Of a stretch of DNA of 64,000 nucleotides, positions 29,849 through 39,675 are shown in pieces (within the stretch, counting starts at the first letter, position 1; each line of letters starts with the position of its first letter). The notes beneath the pieces were generated by a model. The model was not told the DNA's origin, did not search any database, and saw nothing but the letters and a program-made list of their open reading frames with translations. The DNA comes from Paracoccus denitrificans (lineage in GTDB: Bacteria; Pseudomonadota; Alphaproteobacteria; Rhodobacterales; Rhodobacteraceae): assembly GCF_900100045.1 (NCBI RefSeq), contig NZ_FNEA01000008.1, forward strand, positions 1 through 64,000. The letters are read 5' to 3'. The position numbers and the translations under genes are program-made.

Positions 29849-30499
29849 TCATGTCTGTCCCAACCCCTCGACCAGCGGCACGAAGCGCACCTGCCGCAAT
29901 TCGTCATAGTCAAAGCCGTTTTCGCCGCGGCGCACGCGGATCAGGGTCTGGACCGCATCCGACTGCCCGACCGGCACCACCATGATACCGCCGATCTTCA
30001 ACTGCGCCAAGAGCGGCCCCGGCGGATCCTCGGCCGCCGCCGTCACCATGATGCGATCAAAGGGCGCCTGCTCGGGCAGCCCGCGCGAACCGTCGCCCAC
30101 CAGCGCCGTGATGTTGGGCAGGCCCAGGTGGCGAAACAGCGCCTCGGCCTCGGCCACCAGCCGGCGGTGGCGGTCGATGGTATAGACCCGCCGGCACAAG
30201 AGCGACAGCACCGCCGCCTGGTAGCCCGAGCCGGTGCCGATCTCCAGCACCTTGTCGCGCGGCCCCACCTCCAGCGCCTGGGTCATCAGCCCCACGACCG
30301 AAGGCTGGCTGATGGTCTGCCCGCAGGGAATGGGCAAGGGCGTGTCGTCATAGGCGCGATCCTCGAAATGGCCGCGCACGAATTCGCCGCGGTCGATGCG
30401 CTCCATCGCCTCCAGCACCCGCGGATCGGTGACCCCGCGCTGCCGCAGCGCGAACAGGAAGCGCATCTTGCGTTCGGCAGTCTCGGGATCGTCGCTCAT
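29849..30499 (-). CDS. pcm: Protein-L-isoaspartate O-methyltransferase
   Basis: The 216-residue enzyme methylates isoaspartyl residues of damaged proteins so that they can be repaired. It shows the canonical motifs: [34 protein letters not shown] for SAM, and [14 protein letters not shown]. The start at 30499 lies 8 bp after surE. Together with surE, a stress-survival phosphatase, it belongs to a stationary-phase block that is well conserved in Proteobacteria. Confidence 0.94.
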   Translation of the reverse strand: MSDDPETAERKMRFLFALRQRGVTDPRVLEAMERIDRGEFVRGHFEDRAYDDTPLPIPCGQTISQPSVVGLMTQALEVGPRDKVLEIGTGSGYQAAVLSLLCRRVYTIDRHRRLVAEAEALFRHLGLPNITALVGDGSRGLPEQAPFDRIMVTAAAEDPPGPLLAQLKIGGIMVVPVGQSDAVQTLIRVRRGENGFDYDELRQVRFVPLVEGLGQT

Positions 30500-30507
30500 G
30501 CCCAGGT

Positions 30508-31302
30508 TCAGCCCTCTTCGAGAACGCCGCGCAGTTCGGCCAGGGTCTTGTGGCAGGTCAGGTCCGGCCGCATCGGCGTCAATGAGATATAGTCGCGCAT
30601 ATTTGCGTCCACGTCACTCTCCGGCGTGGCCTCGGCGGTCTGCGAGCCGCCCAGCACCCACAGGAACCGCCGCCCGTTCGGCGCGTGATAGGGCTCGACC
30701 TCGAAGCGCACGCCCTGGCGCCGGCCCTGCGGCGCCACCCGCGTGCCCTTGACCGAGCCCGCGTCGCAGGGCGGGAAGTTGATGTTGTAGAACAGCCGGA
30801 AATCCTCGTCCGAGGTCCAGTCGCCGTAATCCAGCAATTGCCGGATCAGCCGCGGCCCGTGCATCCGCGCCGCCTGGAACGGATCGTCCAGCACCGCGGT
30901 GCGGCTTCCCATGTATTGCGACAGGGCGATGGCGGGCAGGCCCTGCAACGCCGCCTCCATCGCACCGCCCACGGTGCCGGAATACATCACGTTCTCGCCC
31001 GAATTGTTGCCGCGGTTCACGCCCGACAGCACCAGGTCCGGCGGGTTGTCCCGCATCACGTCGGCGATGGCGGCCAGCACGCAATCGGCCGGCGTGCCCT
31101 CAGCGGCAAAGCGGCGCGGCCCCAGCTCGGCGATCAGCGTCGGGTGAACGTAGCTGATGCAATGCGCGACGCCCGATTGCTCGAAGGCCGGGGCGACGGT
31201 CCAGACCTCGCCCGCAGGTCCAGCGACTTCGGTCGCGATCGCCTCCAGCGTCTCGAGCCCCGGAGCGTTGATGCCGTCGTCGTTGGTGATCAGAATGCGC
31301 AT
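30508..31302 (-). CDS. surE: 5'/3'-nucleotidase SurE
   Basis: The 264-residue protein starts [19 protein letters not shown], the metal-binding signature of SurE with the Asp-Asp pair. It also has [25 protein letters not shown] and ends with a typical domain-swapped tail. It hydrolyses nucleoside monophosphates. It heads the surE-pcm-nlpD run, and is transcribed divergently from the TauE gene across 191 bp. Confidence 0.96.
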
Positions 31303-31493
31303 GCTTTTCCCTGTCCGGCCGCCGCGCCGGGGGCGTTGTCCGCGCCGCCCGCGCCTCTCGCCGTTATCTGCCTGTCACATCTGCTTTATCCGCGCCACAG
31401 CCTTGCGACAACCCGCCGGAAGAGCCATGGAAGCGTTTGACGCAGGGCTGTTGCCGGGGCAGCATCGGAACAAGGCAATAAGCCGGGCAGGAC

Positions 31494-32417
31494 ATGCAGA
31501 TCTATCTTCCCATCGCCGAAGTGGCGGTCAATGCGCTGACGCTGATCGGTCTTGGCGGCATCGTCGGGCTGATGTCCGGCCTGTTCGGGGTTGGCGGCGG
31601 TTTCCTGATCACGCCGCTGCTGTTCTTCATCGGCATTCCGCCGGCTATCGCGGTGGCGACCGGCGCCAATCAGGTCGTGGCCTCGTCCTTTTCCGGCGTG
31701 CTGGCGCATGTCAAGCGCAAGACCGTGGATTTCCGCATGGGCTGGGTCTTGCTGGCCGGGGGCCTTGTCGGCTCGTCCGCAGGGGTGTTGCTGTTCAACC
31801 TGCTGTCGCGGCTGGGCCAGGTCGACCTGGTGGTGCAGCTTTGCTATGTCGTCTTCCTGGGGCTCATCGGCGCGATGATGCTTCAGGAAAGCCTGCGCGC
31901 GCTGCATCGCGCGCGCCGCAGCGGGCCGATCAAGCCGATGCGCCGCCACCAGCACGGCTGGGTCCACAAATGGCCGCTGAAGATGAAGTTCCGCGCCTCG
32001 GGGCTTTACATCAGCTCGATCCCGGTGCTGCTGGTCGGCGCCGCGGTGGGCGTTCTGGGTGCGCTCATGGGCGTCGGCGGCGGCTTCATCATGGTGCCGG
32101 CGATGATCTATCTGCTGGGCATGCCGACCAAGGTGGTCATCGGCACCTCGCTGTTCCAGATCACATTCCTGTCGGCCTATACCACGCTGATGCATGCGGT
32201 CTCGTCGAACACGGTGGACGTGATGCTGGCGGTGCTTCTGATCGTCGGCGGGGTCACCGGGGCGCAAATCGGCACCCATCTGGGCGCGCGGCTGCGGGCC
32301 GAGCAGTTGCGCATCCTGCTGGCGCTTCTGGTGCTGGCCGTCTGCGGCAGGCTGGCGCTGGACCTGTTCCTGCGCCCGGACGAGCTTTACTCGATCACGC
32401 CGGGGATATTGCGATGA
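31494..32417 (+). CDS. TauE/SafE-family sulfite exporter-like permease
   Basis: The 307-residue inner-membrane protein has about eight hydrophobic segments with the repeated Gly-rich motifs LGGIVGLMSGLFGVGGGFLI and VGVLGALMGVGGGFIMVPA. It is a TauE/SafE transporter for an organosulfur or inorganic anion. The start at 31494 follows GGGCAGG. Its stop overlaps the TIGR02186 start by four bases, and this pair is often found together in Rhodobacterales. Confidence 0.9.
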   Translation: MQIYLPIAEVAVNALTLIGLGGIVGLMSGLFGVGGGFLITPLLFFIGIPPAIAVATGANQVVASSFSGVLAHVKRKTVDFRMGWVLLAGGLVGSSAGVLLFNLLSRLGQVDLVVQLCYVVFLGLIGAMMLQESLRALHRARRSGPIKPMRRHQHGWVHKWPLKMKFRASGLYISSIPVLLVGAAVGVLGALMGVGGGFIMVPAMIYLLGMPTKVVIGTSLFQITFLSAYTTLMHAVSSNTVDVMLAVLLIVGGVTGAQIGTHLGARLRAEQLRILLALLVLAVCGRLALDLFLRPDELYSITPGILR

Positions 32418-33211
32418 GACGCGCATTTGCCCCGCTGCTGGCCCTGATGCTGCTGGCCCTGCCCTTGGCCGCGCAGCAGGCGCCGGCCCCTGCCCCGCCC
32501 TCCGAGCAGATCGTCGCCGGGCTGTCGCGGGACGACGTGGACATCACCACCAGCTTCGACGGCTCCGAGATCATCATCTATGGCGCCATCAAGCGCGAGA
32601 CACGCATTCCGCAGGGCCACCCGCTGGACGTGATCGTCGCGGTCGAGGGCCCGGCCCAGACCCTGACCGTGCGCCACAAGGAACGCCGGCTGGGCATCTG
32701 GATCAATACCGGCCGGGTCAGCATCGGCTCGGCGCCCAGCTTCTATGCCGTGGCGACGACCCGGCCGCTGCACCTGATCCTGCCCCCGGCCGAGGACCAG
32801 CGTTACCGCGTCTCGATTCCGCTGGCGATGCGCGCCTTTGCCGGACCGATGGAGGTCGAGGACGCCGTGCCCTATACCGCGGCGCTGATCCGCCTGCGTC
32901 AGGCCAACGGGCTTTACCGCCAGGACGACGGCACGGTGCGGCTGGCCGAACAGACGTTGTTCCGCGCCGACGTCCGCCTGCCCGCGAACCTGGTCGAGGG
33001 CTTCTACAGCACACGCATCTTCCTGTTGCGCGACGGCCAGGTCATCGACACCTTCCGCGCGCCCATCGAGGTGCGCAAGGTCGGGCTGGAACGCTGGCTC
33101 TATCGCCTGGCGCTGGAGCAGCCCTTCATCTACGGCATCATGTCGCTGGCGATCGCGGTGGCGGCGGGCTGGGCCGCCTCGGCCGCGTTCCGGCTGGTCA
33201 AGCGTCCCTGA
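32414..33211 (+). CDS. TIGR02186-family membrane-anchored protein
   Basis: The 265-residue protein has a signal peptide (MRRAFAPLLALMLLALPLAAQ), a beta-rich body (SRDDVDITTSFDGSEIIIYGAI) and a single C-terminal membrane segment followed by FRLVKRP. These match the TIGR02186 family of unknown function. It overlaps the TauE gene by four bases and is probably a periplasmic accessory to that exporter. Its 3' end overlaps the end of the convergent gene by 14 bp. Confidence 0.85.
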   Translation: MRRAFAPLLALMLLALPLAAQQAPAPAPPSEQIVAGLSRDDVDITTSFDGSEIIIYGAIKRETRIPQGHPLDVIVAVEGPAQTLTVRHKERRLGIWINTGRVSIGSAPSFYAVATTRPLHLILPPAEDQRYRVSIPLAMRAFAGPMEVEDAVPYTAALIRLRQANGLYRQDDGTVRLAEQTLFRADVRLPANLVEGFYSTRIFLLRDGQVIDTFRAPIEVRKVGLERWLYRLALEQPFIYGIMSLAIAVAAGWAASAAFRLVKRP

Positions 33212-34343
33212 CCTCGCCGCGACGGAACGGCCCCATCTCGGCCATGATCGCCATTTCCTCGCCGACGGCCTCGCGCTCGCGTTGCAGGTAATCGGCGATG
33301 GCGCCGTGAAAGCCGCGATCCGCAACCCAATGCAGCGAATGGGTCTGGCTGGGCATGTAGCCGCGGGCCAGCTTGTGTTCGCCCTGCGCCCCGGCCTCGA
33401 CGCGGGGAATGCCATGGGCGATGGCCCAGTCGATGGCCTGGTGATAGCACAGTTCGAAATGCAGGAAGGGGTGGTCCTCGACGCAGCCCCAGTAGCGGCC
33501 GTAAAGCGCGTCCCGCCCGATCAGGTTCAGCGCCCCGGCGATGGGGCGGCCGTCGCGCTCGGCCAGGATCAGCAGGCAGTCGTCGCGCATGGTGTGGTGC
33601 AGGATGTCGAAAAAGGCGCGCGTCAGATAGGGCCGGCCCCATTTTCGCCCGCCGGTATCCTGGTAGAAGGTCCAGAAGGCGTCCCAATGCCCGGGCCGGA
33701 TCTGGTCCCCGGTCAGACTGCGGATGCTGCCACCGAAGGCCTGCGCCCGCTCGCGTTCCTTGCGGATCGCCTTGCGCTTGCGCGAGGACAGTTGCGCCAG
33801 GAAGTCGTCGAAGCTTTCATAGCCCTGGTTCAGCCAGTGGAACTGTTCGCTGGCGCGGGGCAGAAAGCCGGCCGCCTCGCCCAATTGCGCCTCGGCCTCG
33901 GTGCAGAAGGTGACATGCGCGCCCGAAAGGCCCGATTGCTGCGCGAATTGCGCCATGGCCGCCAGCAGCGCGCGCTGCACCGCCGGGCTGGAGGCGATCA
34001 GCCGCGGCCCGCTGACCGGGGTAAAGGGCACGGCACATTGCAGCTTGGGATAATAGCGCCCGCCCGCGCGCTCATAGGCCTGCGCCCAGCCGTGGTCAAA
34101 GATGTATTCGCCCTGGCTGTGGGTCTTGACATAGCAGGGTGCGACGCCCGCGACCTGCCCGTCCAGCCGCGCGACCAGATGGCTGGGGTGCCAGCCGGTT
34201 TCGTCGCCGACCGAGCCGGATTGCTCCAGCGCCGACAGGAAGCGATGCGTGGTAAAGGGATTGGCGCCCGCCCCGCAGCCGTCCCATTCGGCGGCGTCGA
34301 TCCCGGAAATCGCAGGCAGGACGGAAACGGCAAGCTCGCTCAT
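33198..34343 (-). CDS. COG3146-type GNAT/FemAB-fold protein
   Basis: The 381-residue protein has two GNAT-like halves, with TTHRFLSALEQSGSVGDETGW near the start and FHWLNQGYESFDDFLAQLSS, KRKAIRKERERA and GALNLIGRDALYGRYWG later. This is the pattern of the COG3146 family, often labelled as peptidoglycan biosynthesis acyltransferases. The start at 34343 (MSELAV) was preferred; MFPAM at 34355 is an alternative. The exact acceptor is unknown. Confidence 0.82.
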   Translation of the reverse strand: MSELAVSVLPAISGIDAAEWDGCGAGANPFTTHRFLSALEQSGSVGDETGWHPSHLVARLDGQVAGVAPCYVKTHSQGEYIFDHGWAQAYERAGGRYYPKLQCAVPFTPVSGPRLIASSPAVQRALLAAMAQFAQQSGLSGAHVTFCTEAEAQLGEAAGFLPRASEQFHWLNQGYESFDDFLAQLSSRKRKAIRKERERAQAFGGSIRSLTGDQIRPGHWDAFWTFYQDTGGRKWGRPYLTRAFFDILHHTMRDDCLLILAERDGRPIAGALNLIGRDALYGRYWGCVEDHPFLHFELCYHQAIDWAIAHGIPRVEAGAQGEHKLARGYMPSQTHSLHWVADRGFHGAIADYLQREREAVGEEMAIMAEMGPFRRGEVRDA

Positions 34344-34375
34344 GGCGGGAAACATAGGCGCGGGCGCGGCGATTG

Positions 34376-35131
34376 TCAGGGCTTGGCGGGCAGGTAATGC
34401 TCGAATGTGATATTGTCGGCCACGCGGCGGGCAATCGCCTCTTCCTTGGGCGAACACACGGTCCAGCACAGCACCGGCACGCCCCGCGCCTTCAGCGCCG
34501 CCACCGCCGGATTGTCCAGGTCCGTGCGGTCATGCGAGATGAAGCTGGCCCCGACGCGGTCGAAATCGGCGATCGCCGCCAGATGCGCGCGGGTGGCCTC
34601 GTCCAGCATCGGCCAGTCCCAGGCCTCATAGCCGCAGGTGGTCAGCCCCACCGTCACCCCCGGCGCCGCGGCATGGAAGGCCGCCACCGCATGCGGGTTG
34701 AAGGACATGACCGCGACCGGCCCGTCATAGCCGGAAAGCAGCCGCGCCACCTCGGCCTGCAGATCGCCGACCTCGGCCGAGATGCGCAGGCTCTGGTCCT
34801 TGATCTCGATCAGCAGCGGCACCCTGCCCGCAACCTCGTCCAACAATTCGGCAAGCGTCGGGATGGGTTCGGCGCTGCCCATGATGCGCAATTGCGACAA
34901 GGCGTCGATGCCCAGGGCGCTGACCAGCCCCTCGGCCCCGGTCAGGCGCGGCAGGTCGTCGTCGTGAAAGACCAGCGCCGTGCCGTCCGAGGCGCGCTGG
35001 ATGTCGCATTCGATGCCGTAGCCGGCAGCGATGGCGGCGCGGAACGCCGCCATGCTGTTTTCCGGCACGCCCGGCCCGTGCAGCCCACGATGAGCGATGG
35101 GCAAGCGCAGGAAATCCGGGGCAAGGCGCAT
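34376..35131 (-). CDS. Glycerophosphodiester phosphodiesterase
   Basis: The 251-residue enzyme has the GDPD TIM-barrel motifs: AHRGLHGPGVPENSMAAF with the catalytic His, ECDIQRASDGTALVFHDDDL with the metal ligands, and LLIEIKD. It would release glycerol-3-phosphate from lipid headgroup diesters. No signal peptide is present, so it resembles cytoplasmic UgpQ. The start overlaps the RidA stop by one base. Confidence 0.9.
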   Translation of the reverse strand: MRLAPDFLRLPIAHRGLHGPGVPENSMAAFRAAIAAGYGIECDIQRASDGTALVFHDDDLPRLTGAEGLVSALGIDALSQLRIMGSAEPIPTLAELLDEVAGRVPLLIEIKDQSLRISAEVGDLQAEVARLLSGYDGPVAVMSFNPHAVAAFHAAAPGVTVGLTTCGYEAWDWPMLDEATRAHLAAIADFDRVGASFISHDRTDLDNPAVAALKARGVPVLCWTVCSPKEEAIARRVADNITFEHYLPAKP

Positions 35132-35571
35132 CAGGCGAACTCGAAGATCGCCTCGACCTCGACCGCAACGCCGCGCGGCAGGGCCGGAGCCGAAACGGCG
35201 GCGCGAGCATGGCGGCCCTTGTCGCCGAACACCTCGACCATCAGGTTCGAACAGCCGTTGATGACCTCGGGCTGGTCGGTGAATTCCGGCGTCGAGTTGA
35301 CAAAGCCGGTCAGCTTGACCACGCGCACCACCCGGTCCAGCGACCCCAGCGCCGCCCGCGCCTGCGCCAAGAGCGCCAGGCCGCAGCCGCGCGCCGCCTC
35401 GGCGCCCTCCTCGACCGCCAGATCGGCGCCCAGGCGGCCCTTGGCCGGGCTGATCTGGCCCGAGACGAACAGCAGGTTGCCCGTGATCACATAGGGCACG
35501 TAATTCGCGGCCGGCGCGGGTGCGTCGGGCAGCGTGATCCCCAGCTCTGCCAGTTTCGTCTCGATGGACAT
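35131..35571 (-). CDS. RidA/YjgF-family protein
   Basis: The 146-residue protein has the chorismate-mutase-like fold of the YjgF/RidA family (LLFVSGQISPAKGRLGAD, VVRVVKLTGFVNSTPEF). RidA members hydrolyse reactive enamine/imine intermediates from PLP enzymes. The conserved Arg of active RidA falls in the C-terminal half. Its ribosome site GAGGAT lies between it and the YbjN-like gene. Confidence 0.88.
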   Translation of the reverse strand: MSIETKLAELGITLPDAPAPAANYVPYVITGNLLFVSGQISPAKGRLGADLAVEEGAEAARGCGLALLAQARAALGSLDRVVRVVKLTGFVNSTPEFTDQPEVINGCSNLMVEVFGDKGRHARAAVSAPALPRGVAVEVEAIFEFA

Positions 35572-35580
35572 GCTATCCTC

Positions 35581-36036
35581 CTACCAGTCGATGAAGTCGC
35601 GGAAATCGCTCAGCACGATGCGCCAGGTGTCCAGCGCATCGTCGAAATTCTTGCGTCCGATGCCGTCGCCTGCAACCCCGATATCCATCTCGATGAAGGG
35701 ATCGCCGGTTTCGTCCAGCCAGACCTTGCCGAACCGCTTTTCGCGGTTCCAGCGGTTCGCCATGCTTTCGGACATCGAATCGTCCAGATCGAACCCGGCC
35801 GAGAACTGGATCGCGGCGCAGGTCTTTTCGCATTGGTAGAAATAGACCTGAAAGCTGGTGCCGTCGATGCGGCTTTCGATCAGCGGATCGCCGGCGGCGT
35901 CGGTCGTCAGCTTGGTCGGCAGGCCGAAATCCATCATCATCAGGCGAATCACCTCGGGATCGCCCATGACCTGTGCCTGCGCCGCGGGCGCCTGCATCAG
36001 CGCCGCCAGCACAAGGGGAACCAAGGTTCGCATCAT
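35581..36036 (-). CDS. YbjN-domain secreted protein
   Basis: The 151-residue protein has a signal peptide (MMRTLVPLVLAALMQAPAAQAQ) and a YbjN-like body with a beta-rich core (LIESRIDGTSFQVYFYQCEKTCAAIQFSAGF) and two Cys. YbjN proteins resemble secretion chaperones, but the role is not known. The start at 36036 follows GACGGAGAAA; the in-frame GTG at 36048 is less likely. It is transcribed after smc and before RidA. Confidence 0.75.
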   Translation of the reverse strand: MMRTLVPLVLAALMQAPAAQAQVMGDPEVIRLMMMDFGLPTKLTTDAAGDPLIESRIDGTSFQVYFYQCEKTCAAIQFSAGFDLDDSMSESMANRWNREKRFGKVWLDETGDPFIEMDIGVAGDGIGRKNFDDALDTWRIVLSDFRDFIDW

Positions 36037-36078
36037 TTTCTCCGTCACGGAATCGCGCGCTGATTACCGCTTTGCGCG

Positions 36079-39000
36079 TCAGGCCACCAGAGCTTCCGCG
36101 CGTTTCAGATCGACGCTGACCAACTGGCTGACGCCCTGTTCGACCATGGTCACGCCGAACAGCCGGTCCATGCGCGACATGGTGACGGCATGGTGCGTGA
36201 TCACAAGAAAGCGCGTCTCGGTCCGCCGGGTCATCTCGTCCATCAGGTCGCAGAACCGGGTGACGTTGGCATCGTCGAGCGGCGCGTCCACCTCGTCCAG
36301 CACGCAGATCGGCGCCGGATTGGCAAGGAAGACCGCAAAGATCAGCGCCAACGCCGTCAGCGTCTGCTCGCCACCCGACAAAAGGCTGAGCGTGCTGAGC
36401 TTTTTGCCCGGAGGCTGGCACATGATCTCCAGCCCCGCCTCCAGCGGGTCGTCGGATTCGACCAGCACCAGCCGCGCCTCGCCGCCCCCGAAAAGATGCG
36501 TGAACAGCGTGGTGAAATTGGCGTTCACCGTGTCGAAGGCGGCCAGCAAGCGCTCGCGTCCCTCGCGGTTCAGGCTGCCGATGCCCTGGCGCAGCTTGCG
36601 GATCGCCTCGGTCAGGTCCTCTTTCTCGGTCGCCAGCCGGTCGCGCTCGGTCTCAAGCTCGCGCTTGTCCTCGTCGGCACGCAGGTTGACCGCGCCCAGC
36701 GCGTCGCGTTGCTGGCGCAGCCGGGCGATCTGGTCCTCCAGCGCCTCGGGAGCGATCTCCTCGACCTCGCCCAGAGATTCCAGCAGCGCCTCGGGCGTGG
36801 CCTCAAGCTCTTCGTGGATGCGCAGCCGGGCAGTGGATTCGGCCTCGGTCGCAGCCTCGGCGCGGGCCTCGCGGGCGGCGCGGGTCTCGCGCGCGTCGGA
36901 TGCCGCGCGCTCGGCCTCGCGCTCGGTCTCGGCGGCGATGCGCAGCGCCTGATCGGCGGCCGACAGCGCATCGCGGGCGCGGGACAGGCGGGCGGCGGCC
37001 TGCGCCTCGGCCTCGGTCAGAACGCCGCGACGCTCGGCCAGGATCTCGGGCTGGGCCTCGGCTTCCTCCAGATCCTCCGCGGCCTGCTCGCGGCGGGCGG
37101 CGAGTTCGGCAGCACGGGTTCCGGCCTGATCCAGCCGCAGCCGCCAGCCGGATTCCTCCTTGGCGATCTCTTGCAGGCGCCTGGTCCGCGCATTCGCCTC
37201 GCGCCGCAGCTCGTCCAGCGCACCACGCCTGGTCAGGGTGGCGATGCGCGCCGCCTCGACCCCGGTGCGGGCATGTTCCAGCGCCGCTGCCGCTGCGCCG
37301 CGGTCGGGCAGTTCGGCCAGCACCCGCTCGGCCTCGGTCAGCCGGGCACGTGCGTCCAGTGCATCCTCGCGATGCCGGGCCAGTTCGGCGCGGGCGGATT
37401 CGGCGCGGCTTTGCGCCATGGAAAGCTCGGATTCGGCCCGGGTCACGGCGCGCACGGCGTCGGACAGCCCGCGCTCGGCCTCGCGCCTTGCGTCGCGGGC
37501 GCGCTTTTCGGCCTCGGTCGCGGCCAGGTGGCGGTCGCGCAGCGCCTGATGCGCGGCCTGCGCATCCCCGGCACGGGCCTGCGCCGCCTCGGCCTGTTCG
37601 GTCAGTTCGGCAAGCTGGTTGACCTTTTGCAGATGCAGCGCGGCCGAGGACGCCGCCTCGCCCGCCATCACCCGCATGCCGTCCCAACGAAACAGGTCAC
37701 CCGCCTGCGTGACCAGCCGCTGGCCGGGGGCCAGCGCCGGTTGCATCGCCGCGCCCATCGCCGCATCCGCGACCAGCCCGACCTGCGACAGCCGGCGGGC
37801 CAGCGCCTCGGGCGCCTCGACATGCGGCGACAGCGGAGCGGCGCCCTCAGGCAGCGGCTGCGGCGAGCCATAGGCCGGCAGCAGGTGCCAGCCCGAACCG
37901 TCGCCGGCCAGCCCGACGCCCAGATCGTCGCCCAGCGCCGCACCGAAAGCCGCCTCGTAGCCGCGCGCGACCCGCACCAGGTCAAGGATCGAATCGCCGC
38001 CCTGCCCGCGCTCCACCAACCGCTTCAGCGCCGCCATCTCGGCACTCAGCGCCGAGACCTCGCCCTCGGCCTCGGCCCTCGCCGCACGGGCGGCGGATTC
38101 CTCGGTCTCCAGCGCGGCGCGGGCTTCCTCGGCGTCGGCCAACGCCTCCTCGGCAGCCTCGACGCGCTCGCGGGCTTCCTCCTGCGCTTCCTCGGCGGCT
38201 TCGCGGGCGGCATCGGCCTCGGCACCGGCTTCGGTGGCGCGGGCGGCCGCAGCCTCGGCATCATGCGCGGCACGGGTGGCGCGCTCCTGCATCTGCCGCA
38301 GGTCATGGACCAGCCGCTCGGCGGATTGGTGGCGGGCGGCAAGACGGGCGGATTCGTCGGTCAACTCGGCCAGCTTGGCCTCGACCTCGCGCAGGGCCTC
38401 GGCGGCTTCCTCGGCGGTATTGCCGGCTGCGTCCAACCGTTCCTCATGGCCCTGCCCAGCCTTTTCCAGTTCGCGCCGTTCCCATTCCAGCCGCTCGATC
38501 ACCTCGCCGGCATCGCGGTTCAGCGCCGATTCGCGCTCGATGTCGCGGTCGAGCTGGGCGATCCGCGCCAGAAGCGTCTGGATGGCCTGGCCGGCGCGGG
38601 CCTCGGCCTCGTCCAGCGCCTCGCGCTCGACGGTGGCGCGCGACAGGATGGCGGCGGCGACCTGTTCTTCCTCGCGCAGGGGCGGCAGCTTCGCCTCGGC
38701 CTCCTCGCGGGCGGCGATGGCGCGGCGGGCCTCTGCCTCGGCCTCGGCAGCGGCGCGGATCGCCGCACGCAGCGCTTCGGCCGTGGCTGCCTTGGCCTGA
38801 TCGGCCTCGGCCCAACGGCGATAAAGCAGCACGCCCTCGGCCCGGCGCAGCGCGGCGCCGATCTCGCGATAGCGCGCCGCGGCACGGGCCTGCCGCGCAA
38901 GGCTGGCCGCCTGCGTGGAAAGCTGGTCCAGCGTGTCGTCGACCCGCGTCAGGTTCGCCTCGGCCGCGTTCAGCTTCAACTCGGCCTCGTGCCGGCGCTG

Positions 39001-39522
39001 GTAGAGGCCGGAAATCCCCGCCGCCTCTTCCAGCACCCGCCGCCGCGCCTTGGGCTTGGCATTGATCAGTTCGGAAATCTGCCCCTGCCGCACCAGCGCC
39101 GGCGAATGCGCCCCGGTCGAGGCATCCGCGAACAGCATCTGCACGTCGCGCGCCCGCACCTCCTTGCCGTTGATGCGATAGGCGCTGCCGGCGTCGCGGG
39201 TGATGCGACGGGTGATGTCCAGCGCATCGCTGTCGTTCATGCCGGCGGGGGCGAGGCGGGCCTTGTTGTCGATGGTCAGCGTGACCTCGGCATGGGCGCG
39301 GGCGGAACGCCGCGCGGTGCCGGCAAAGATCACGTCCTCCATCCCCTCGCCGCGCATGGCGGTGGGCCGGTTTTCGCCCATAACCCAGCGCAGCGCCTCG
39401 AGCAGGTTCGACTTGCCGCAGCCGTTCGGGCCGACCACGCCGGTCAGGCCCTCGTGGATGACCAGGTCGGTCGGGTCCACGAAGCTTTTGAAACCATTGA
39501 GGCGCAGGCGGTCAAAGCGCAA
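36079..39522 (-). CDS. smc: Chromosome segregation protein SMC
   Basis: The protein is about 1147 residues long. The N-terminal ATPase half begins LRFDRLRLNGFKSFVDPTDL and has the Walker A motif GPNGCGKS at residues 31-38. Coiled coils surround the hinge near the middle. The C-terminal half has the ABC signature LSGGEQTLTALAL and Walker B CVLDEVDAPLDDANV. SMC condenses and helps segregate the chromosome with ScpA and ScpB, which are not in this window. The TTG at 39522 fits homologue starts (MRF...); the frame is open to 39630. Confidence 0.94.
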   Translation of the reverse strand: MRFDRLRLNGFKSFVDPTDLVIHEGLTGVVGPNGCGKSNLLEALRWVMGENRPTAMRGEGMEDVIFAGTARRSARAHAEVTLTIDNKARLAPAGMNDSDALDITRRITRDAGSAYRINGKEVRARDVQMLFADASTGAHSPALVRQGQISELINAKPKARRRVLEEAAGISGLYQRRHEAELKLNAAEANLTRVDDTLDQLSTQAASLARQARAAARYREIGAALRRAEGVLLYRRWAEADQAKAATAEALRAAIRAAAEAEAEARRAIAAREEAEAKLPPLREEEQVAAAILSRATVEREALDEAEARAGQAIQTLLARIAQLDRDIERESALNRDAGEVIERLEWERRELEKAGQGHEERLDAAGNTAEEAAEALREVEAKLAELTDESARLAARHQSAERLVHDLRQMQERATRAAHDAEAAAARATEAGAEADAAREAAEEAQEEARERVEAAEEALADAEEARAALETEESAARAARAEAEGEVSALSAEMAALKRLVERGQGGDSILDLVRVARGYEAAFGAALGDDLGVGLAGDGSGWHLLPAYGSPQPLPEGAAPLSPHVEAPEALARRLSQVGLVADAAMGAAMQPALAPGQRLVTQAGDLFRWDGMRVMAGEAASSAALHLQKVNQLAELTEQAEAAQARAGDAQAAHQALRDRHLAATEAEKRARDARREAERGLSDAVRAVTRAESELSMAQSRAESARAELARHREDALDARARLTEAERVLAELPDRGAAAAALEHARTGVEAARIATLTRRGALDELRREANARTRRLQEIAKEESGWRLRLDQAGTRAAELAARREQAAEDLEEAEAQPEILAERRGVLTEAEAQAAARLSRARDALSAADQALRIAAETEREAERAASDARETRAAREARAEAATEAESTARLRIHEELEATPEALLESLGEVEEIAPEALEDQIARLRQQRDALGAVNLRADEDKRELETERDRLATEKEDLTEAIRKLRQGIGSLNREGRERLLAAFDTVNANFTTLFTHLFGGGEARLVLVESDDPLEAGLEIMCQPPGKKLSTLSLLSGGEQTLTALALIFAVFLANPAPICVLDEVDAPLDDANVTRFCDLMDEMTRRTETRFLVITHHAVTMSRMDRLFGVTMVEQGVSQLVSVDLKRAEALVA

Positions 39523-39620
39523 TGCGAAGGGTCCACGAAGATCGTTCAAATCCCCCGGATTTTTGGCGATCCTGGGCCTCAAGTCAACACAAACCCCCAG
39601 ATATGGCGGGGCTTCGGCGG

Positions 39621-39629
39621 TTATCCACA
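39621..39629 (+). promoter_or_regulatory. Perfect DnaA box
   Basis: The sequence TTATCCACA is the consensus DnaA-binding site. It lies between the divergent smc and lrgA-like genes, about 100 bp upstream of the smc start. A weaker match, TTCACCACA, lies at 39641-39649. Confidence 0.5.
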
Positions 39630-39675
39630 AGATTTAAGGGTTCACCACAAGAAATACGCTGCTAATCTGGCCGGC

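Noticed and set aside
31157..32413. In-frame extension of the TIGR02186 gene back to 31157
   Set aside because: It lies in another frame of the TauE and surE genes. The signal peptide and the four-base overlap fix the start at 32414.
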